Assembly: GCA_964019055.1 (NCBI GenBank)
Contig: OZ025223.1
Coordinates: forward strand, 3,160,125-3,224,124
Source of the DNA: Anthopleura xanthogrammica
Taxonomy: Eukaryota; Cnidaria; Anthozoa; Actiniaria; Actiniidae
Direction of reading: 5' to 3'
Length of the DNA stretch: 64,000 nucleotides
The notes under the pieces are model-generated. The model did no database searches. It had not been told where the DNA came from and saw only the letters and a program-made list of their open reading frames with translations. The translations under genes were made by a program, and so were the position numbers. This document shows, piece after piece, positions 57,634-64,000 of the stretch (position 1 is the first letter of the stretch; every line of letters begins with the position of its first letter).

Positions 57634-60149
57634 AGCCCGTCTTTCTCAAGTGTACCGGCTGCGGTCTCTACGTAGATTGGTAAATAAATATCAGCAGTGT
57701 GACACGTTTCTTCAACATGTTGTAGAGCGCTATTAACAATCGGTTGAAGCTCCTAAGAAGTTATATTTAGAGAAATCAGGAAATTCGGGGAAATTTTGAA
57801 ATTATAATTCGCATTTTTATGCATTTTTTTTCTCCAATTTCTGGTGATTTTGAAGGAGTTTCTAGTTGAACGGTTGTGTGAATTCGCTATAAAGTCGATA
57901 TTTGAAGTTCGTGTCATCAAGAAAATACAAGAACGTGACGGTCTAATGACTTGTGTGTGAAAACCTTGAACTCGTGAAAAACCCGAAAAGTGGTACTCAT
58001 GACTTGACATGAGTCAGGCATAAGAAAAGATGCTTTCTAAAAAATGAATTTTATATTTTGTAGTAAAAAGACTAATTCTCTTGAATTCCCTGGGAAAGTA
58101 ATTCTACAGTTTCCGTTTAAAGGCCAATTTTGCGATTATAACTCGTGACCGTATATTTGCAAACGCTCAGCCAAGGTTACAATGCACACTACATCTTGCA
58201 TGTCTGCATATTGATTTTTCTATACTTTTATCTCTACTTACGTACGACCTATTTATCCCGCGTTTGCACTTTTGCACGATTACTCTGCAGAAAAACAATT
58301 CTTGAGCTAAAATCTTAACTGTATCACGTTCAATAATTCTCACAATTTTTCTCCGAGCTCAAAATTCCACAGTAGAAAAAAAGCGATTAAAACATCTCTT
58401 CTAAATATGTACTTTGCAGCATTTTAGAAGTAAAATTTTTGAGTTTTTGCAAATTTTGATCTGGTGCAAAAAATTTTTTAAATTGCGTGAAAAAAAAAAG
58501 ATTCTACAATAGCTTTAAATATAAATATTACGGCCATAATTTTTTTAAACAAATTTTGTAAAATATCGATAAAAAGTTTCCACAAAAAATAACACTTTAA
58601 ATTTTTTTTTTATTGAATGCAAGACTTTCAGGTGCAAATTTGAATTGTAGGCATATTTTTTGGAAATTTTAAAGTTTTTTTCGAAATGATTTTTTCGTAT
58701 TAGTTTAGCTAGTTTTGATGGTATGACCTTGTTCAACCTTGTGTTTCTTGGGTACACAACACAAAAAAACACGAGGCATGCAAACTTGACTCTCACGCTT
58801 ATTCCACATGACTTGGAACACATATTTTCATTTTAATTTGCAGAAAACTTACGTCAAGAAATTCTTACAAGAACCTTTGCCAAAAGGTCACAAGACTACA
58901 TTATGTAATATGAACGACTTTAATCCCAGATCCACACAGTTCACGAAACTGCTTCAACTTGCAAAGTTTCGAGTCCAAAGGTCTGTATTCCAAGTCTTAT
59001 AGTTCAGAGCTATGAACGCTAAAAGGTTGACACTTGTTAGCGTAAAAAGATAAGATAAGGTATCAAATTTGAAGTCGAATTTTTAAAATTTTTTTCTGGT
59101 TTGAACCATGGTTGACATCATGTTTGTCGTTCCTAGAATATTTACAATTCCTCCCGTTTATTTCCTTTAGTTGGACATTACGTAATATTGATATTTTACC
59201 TCCTTAAAAACACCAGCTTTTTAGAAAACGTGATCATGCAGAATAAGTAATTAATTGGGAGAGATAATGTGTGTAATGATTCATAATTAGTTTAGCGATA
59301 AGATGCGTGACATGTTTTGCGTGACACGTCGAATAGACTGAGATGCGTGACACGTCTCGATACTTTATTACGTCCTGGTTACCGTTGCGGGGGAAACCCG
59401 CTGAAACAATTTGTTCCTCTTCAATGAGAACACGTTTCACCGCGCTTACAGTTACTTTATGCAAACATGTGGTGACTAGAAACGGCCAGCTTTGCTGAAG
59501 CCAAACACTCGGGCCCACGCTTTCGCTTTTCCAAGTTAAATTCCGCCATTTCGCAACAAATTTCCAACGAAATCTTGGCTCCTGCAAGATTTTTATCGCC
59601 ATCATATTTTGACCTAATCAAGGTTTATTTATGTCTTCGTAAACCTTCGAAGCGTAGAAAACTATGACGAAAAATGTCCCTCGTCTCGTTGCCATAGGAA
59701 CAGTGGTGACTCTGTGATATTAATAGTAGATAGTAATTTTAATGTAAACCGGAAATTTCCAATTAAAAGTGGTTTAACTTGGCTGGAGGATTTGACGCTG
59801 TACTGGGCTTTCAAGAACGTACTGTAATATTGCGAAAGTAAAAAAAAAAACACATACGAAATATATTTTTTATGTGTGTTAAATCCGCCGGAATTGTCTG
59901 TTTTCTGTCTGGGAAATGCGAAAGGATAGTTCGTCACCAAATTAAATCAGGAGAGCGAAAATTCTAGGCTAGAAAACACGAGAAATTGGTGTGATTTTCA
60001 GAAAATGATAAGCCAAGTGTAAACATGTCGTACGAGAGAGACGAAGATGATATTTCTAGAAACTTCGTTGCTAGGTAGCACGTCACTCTTTCGTTACAAG
60101 GCTGTCAAAACAACAGTCGATGGTTGGTTGCCTCACAAGGTATATCGTG

Positions 60150-60510
60150 TGAAAAGGGTGGTTGCTTTACCAAGATAGCAGTGGATGGGAGGAATGGCTT
60201 TAAATTTTATGCATGGCATACACTGTTATCTTGTATGTGGAATGGCATCAACTGTTATGGATGGCATCCACTGTTATCTGGTATGGTAAAAGGTCGTTGC
60301 CTTAGTGGATGGGTAGGAATGGCATCAACTGTTTTGGATGGCATCCACTGTTATCTTGTATGGTAAAAGGTCGTTGCCTTAGTGGATGGGTAGGAATGGC
60401 ATCAACTGTTTTGGATGGCATCCACTGTTATCTGGTATGGTAAAAGGTCGTTGCCTTACCAAGATAACAGTGGATGGGTAGGAATGGGATCAACTGTCAG
60501 GGACGGCACC
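60150..60510. repeat. 77-bp minisatellite
   Basis: Units with ATGGTAAAAGGTCGTTGCC and GGATGGCATCCACTGTTATC; two near-identical 77-bp units and diverged flanking ones. Confidence 0.85.
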
Positions 60511-61803
60511 AGTTGACGTGCATGGCTGTGATCTAAGGTGGATTCAAGGCTTGCAAAGTGGGTGTCACTAACATGCCGACATTCATATCAAAGCAATTTC
60601 ATCTTCACAGGATCTAGTTGTTCAATGAAGGAATTATGTCATATTTTCTAAGCACTTCATTTTTTTTCCACATTTTTTCTTCCGTCAAAAACAACTTCGT
60701 TTAACCGGCTATTTCCAGACATGATGTCACGGCGACTCGTCAAACTGCCGGTAAATCTAGGAGACACGTTTAAAAATCAAATTAAAAAATGACTTTTCAC
60801 TGCATAGTGTAACCTTATCAACTTCACGGCTTCCCCTCTACATTCGGAACCAATGGACACTATCAAAATTAAGCGTGGGACTTGTTTTTCAATTATATAT
60901 TTCGTGCTAAATCGCCACACTCAAAATTTAGAATTTGATTGCATGGAACCGATGACAGCACTAGTGAAATAAAATATACCGTTATGGCTAATAGGATGAG
61001 AGTTTGAAGCAGTACCGCATGTTGATTAATGTGGAAACATTAGAAGTGCTTTCATCTCACGCTGATTCTTGCTAGGAAATGAAATGGCCGAGGAAAGAAG
61101 AAAATGAGTTGGAAAAGAAAGCAAAAATATTTTCCTTTCTTGTTTTCTATGCCCTTGAAGTTAGGCTTCTTTGTATTTTCCTTGTGTATGTTTTCTGTTC
61201 TTGAAACAAATTTTTCCTATACATTTTCTTTCTTTTCTTTTTTTCCTTTCTTTCTTTTTTCCGTTTCCTTCTTAATGTACTCCTTTTCCCCTAATTTTGA
61301 AAGGTCTGTCTTTGCAATGAATATTTTAAAGTACGTTTTCACTTAACTTGCTGCTATAAACTCATCATCTAACAAGCCGACGCTATTATATATTTTTAAC
61401 TTGGCGACTTCTTTATCACTAATTCTTGACATTATTCTCAGTCGTGCTGTCTTTGGCAGGTGTTCCAACTTTTTTCAATCCCTGTCAACAAGTTATCGCG
61501 ACAAAGGCGCTTATAAGCACCTTGTATACTTTCAACTGCATCTCAGCTCGAACCTCGCTTTTACTAAAGACGTTATTTCTCTTACTATTTTTCCTTTGAT
61601 TTTAGCATAGTTAATATACTGTAATTTTAGTCGTGTTAGGAAAGCCGTATTTTCTTTTCTCTTAATAATGCGATTGTTTTTAGAGATATGCTTTGGAAAC
61701 AATACGCACAAAAGGGGTTGGAATATTGGACAACGGAAACGACCTAGCAACCAACAGTTTTGAAAGGTCGAGAAGTTCATCAACGTAAAATACAATACAA
61801 TAC

Positions 61804-61893
61804 TAGAGAAGAGGAGAAGAGAAGTGAAGAGAAGAGAAGAGACGAGAGGAGACGAGAAGAGACGAGTGGAGACGAGAGGAGACGAGAGGAGTG
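61804..61893. repeat. GAGAA/GACGA purine tract
   Basis: AGAAGAGAAGAGACGAGAGG and similar, strand-asymmetric purines. Confidence 0.9.
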
Positions 61894-63401
61894 CAAAGCA
61901 ATTCCGAATTTATTTGATCATATTAGGACTACTTTTTAACAATATCATGATTTATATTAGGGACTGTGCAATAATTATCAGGAGGGGGCTGAAAAACCAG
62001 AAGGGGGGTCATTAAATAAAATTGATGTAAAAATGGGGGGGGGGGGGGGGGGCTCGAAGTAAATTTATCATTTTACAGAGAGGAGGTCTTAAGTTTTATT
62101 TGAATAGTATATGCTCTTTGGTATAACATGAAACCGAACTTTACTAACTACACCAGTGCTCCTCATGTACGAGGTGAAAATTATCTTAACTAATGATAAA
62201 TATAAACATGAATATATCAAATATCAATATCAGTAAACATGTATAATTTAAAGAAATTTTTTTCAAGGTCGATATTACAGTTTCCCTCCCTGAGTAATTC
62301 ACCTTCCTTCCGACAAGAATCAATTAAGCACAACATACAGTGATGACAGCATTTAATACGAGGGCAAAATCAGAACAGCGATAAACTAAATGCATAAAAC
62401 TCTAAATGAAAATACTTAACTTAACTTAATTCTACTGTGACTAACAACTAAAACTAATAATTATAAAGTTCCAATATTCAATGTTCAATGTTCAGTTCTT
62501 ACTTTCAAGGTTCAAAATATTGTTCAGTGTTCTTGTTTCTCAGTGTCCTTGTTGGTTTACTTTCTCTAGAACTTGGCCACTTTTCCTCGCTGCAAGATTA
62601 ACCCACTATCCTGTGTTTAAATAGTTGAAGAGGTTCTCAGCTTTTACTCCTTCCGATTCTCTTGGTTCTGTCTCGGTTAACGGACCAACTCAACTGGCTA
62701 GCACCGGCCAGTTTGCAAAATAGAGTTCTCTATTTAAGTCTATCTCTTTACAATGGATTTCGTAACTGATTCAAACTGAATAGAAAGACTTAAGATAGGT
62801 TATGTAACTCCTCTTGTCCTTAGTACTTTAGATAATCCCTCTAGAGGTCAAAAAAAACAACGCTGTCATTAATAATACAACTTGGTATAACAAAACTAAC
62901 ATGATTTCCTGGGGCTTAATTATTTCGTGACACATACACTCTTTATATATAGGTATTCAGAACCATAGCTTGGGCTACCTGTGATATATAGACAAGTAAA
63001 TCAGAAGAAATGATGAATCGTTAAGTCCAGCTTATAACATATAATCGATTACAAACCTAAGCGAAAAGTGCTTATTTCTGACGCTCTTCGCCGGAAACTC
63101 CATGCAGTCATCTAGAAAAAAGAAAACTATATATACTGTACTAGTGTGAATCTAAACGCGACGACATTCTACTCTACACTAATACTCGGAATAAGCATTC
63201 ACTGATTCTTAAAGTAGACTTAATTGTTATTAAAAGTAGCTAAAGCTCACTACTACTGCTGAGAAAATGAGAAGTTTTTTTTTATACAAAAAAAAAGAGG
63301 GCGGGCCACAAGTTTATTAGTTTTATAACTATTTCTAGACTTTCCAAAAGTCCTCTGTCCCTTATTATACATTATGTTCCAGTTCTTTGGAGATTTCAGT
63401 T

Positions 63402-64000
63402 TCAGGGATTATCCTCCAATGCACGATTAATCTGTTGCTCTGCATTTCCCTGCTGTCCTTCATCTGGTTGTCCTTCATCTGGTTGTGCCAGTGATTGACA
63501 GAACGAAAATATTAAATCGATAGTGGTTAGGCTCGCTGATACCACATTCTTAACCAAGAAGAGAAATTGGTTAGGCTGAAACCCGTACTCCGCCCAAACC
63601 GAAATACGGATACAGAAGAATGGGATATCTTGAAGGAGAATTAATGGTTTTATATAGCTCTTCAAAGATTCTATAGTAGTATTGTTCTGTCCTGTTCCCA
63701 GTGCTTCTATATAAATCACCACGAAGATTACAAATGAAATCGTGCAGAAGCCTTGCACTGTTCCCTCCATGGAGCCCCCTTCTTTCATAGACGAGTGTGT
63801 TGACTCAGTACAATGAAAACGATTGGGTTGTCGATTGTAAGTTCCATGATTGGAATCTACACGTTCACAGGTTGGAGAACCCAGGGCGAGAACGTCTGCC
63901 ATCTCATAGATATCGAAAAAGTCAGCTAAAATCGTGTAAACTATCTCTTTGTCGTCAGCCAGGAATTGGCAGTCGCATTTATACATCAGTGGTATGCCAG
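63402..64000 (-). CDS. TMEM26-like membrane protein, C-terminal part
   Basis: Open frame from the right window edge to a stop at 63402-63404, at least 199 codons, with the N-terminus outside the window. The segment VYTILADFFDIYE resembles the TMEM26 helix around ADILEF. The segment LQDIPFFCIRISVWAEYGFQ followed by FLFLVKNVVSASLTTIDLIF resembles the C-terminal TMEM26 stretch (QDGPFLVVRL, then FAAKNFLVVVLQLYRL). Hydrophobic helices are visible at ISFVIFVVIYIEAL, PLILLQDIPFF and ASLTTIDLIFSF. It ends in a hydrophilic tail with a doubled PDEGQ. TMEM26 is a multipass membrane protein of unknown function. The match is from memory of the family pattern, so the name is probable rather than certain. 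Confidence 0.62.
   Translation of the reverse strand, partial: GIPLMYKCDCQFLADDKEIVYTILADFFDIYEMADVLALGSPTCERVDSNHGTYNRQPNRFHCTESTHSSMKEGGSMEGTVQGFCTISFVIFVVIYIEALGTGQNNTTIESLKSYIKPLILLQDIPFFCIRISVWAEYGFQPNQFLFLVKNVVSASLTTIDLIFSFCQSLAQPDEGQPDEGQQGNAEQQINRALEDNP

Larger units (their letters stand above)
57420..63401. other. Spacer MOS/TMEM26-like gene
   Basis: 6.0 kb. The first 300 bp probably hold the MOS promoter. The rest has a 77-bp minisatellite (60150-60510), a GAGAA/GACGA purine tract (61804-61893), a G run (62035-62052) and otherwise AT-rich DNA. Nothing coding could be supported. Confidence 0.55.

Noticed and set aside
59234..59605. 123-codon minus frame
   Set aside because: No family resemblance, no splice context, unremarkable composition; likely random.

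Overview
This is a window of nuclear DNA from an animal, probably an anthozoan cnidarian such as a stony coral or sea anemone. It has short phase-consistent exons with GT-AG introns, AT-rich introns full of microsatellites, tRNA-derived SINEs and hairpin elements (MITEs), and proteins that align over most of their length with vertebrate orthologues. The phylum is an inference. I see no bacterial operon, no virus and no autonomous transposon with an intact reverse transcriptase or transposase.

Eight protein genes can be supported. From left to right: (1) a C11orf65/MFI-like IQ-motif gene, minus strand, 15 exons between 7521 and 559, running off the left edge; (2) ARMC2, minus strand, 17 exons between 22145 and 9169, closing as 914 codons with all exon phases agreeing; (3) ANAPC4, plus strand, one uninterrupted exon at 22723-25017, head-to-head with ARMC2; (4) sorbitol dehydrogenase (SORD), minus strand, 29468 to 25796, nine constitutive exon positions plus one duplicated exon; (5) PSMG1, plus strand, four exons 29759-31485, head-to-head with SORD; (6) MAP3K4 (MEKK4), minus strand, about 20 exons between 51091 and 35262; (7) a MOS kinase, minus strand, single exon 57419 to 56307; (8) the C-terminal part of a TMEM26-like membrane protein, minus strand, 64000 to 63402, running off the right edge.

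The rest is repeats and unexplained spacer. Introns carry ATC/GAT, GACA, GAAT and CA microsatellites, a CTAG-containing VNTR, several minisatellites, about four tRNA-derived SINEs, and many hairpin elements in at least five families. One family has CAGGGCTCGAAAT ends and 5-bp target duplications, suggesting hAT5-type non-autonomous elements; one copy sits inside another element. Long open frames over the microsatellites are low-complexity artefacts.

The genes do not form an operon-like pathway. They are housekeeping, ciliary and signalling genes: APC/C, proteasome assembly, polyol metabolism, axoneme assembly, stress MAPK and oocyte MAPK. The most notable observations are a duplicated, equal-length, out-of-phase exon pair in SORD separated by only 28 nt (a candidate for sterically enforced mutually exclusive splicing), and a minisatellite in MAP3K4 whose repeat unit includes the authentic 5' splice site, creating about a dozen decoy donors downstream.
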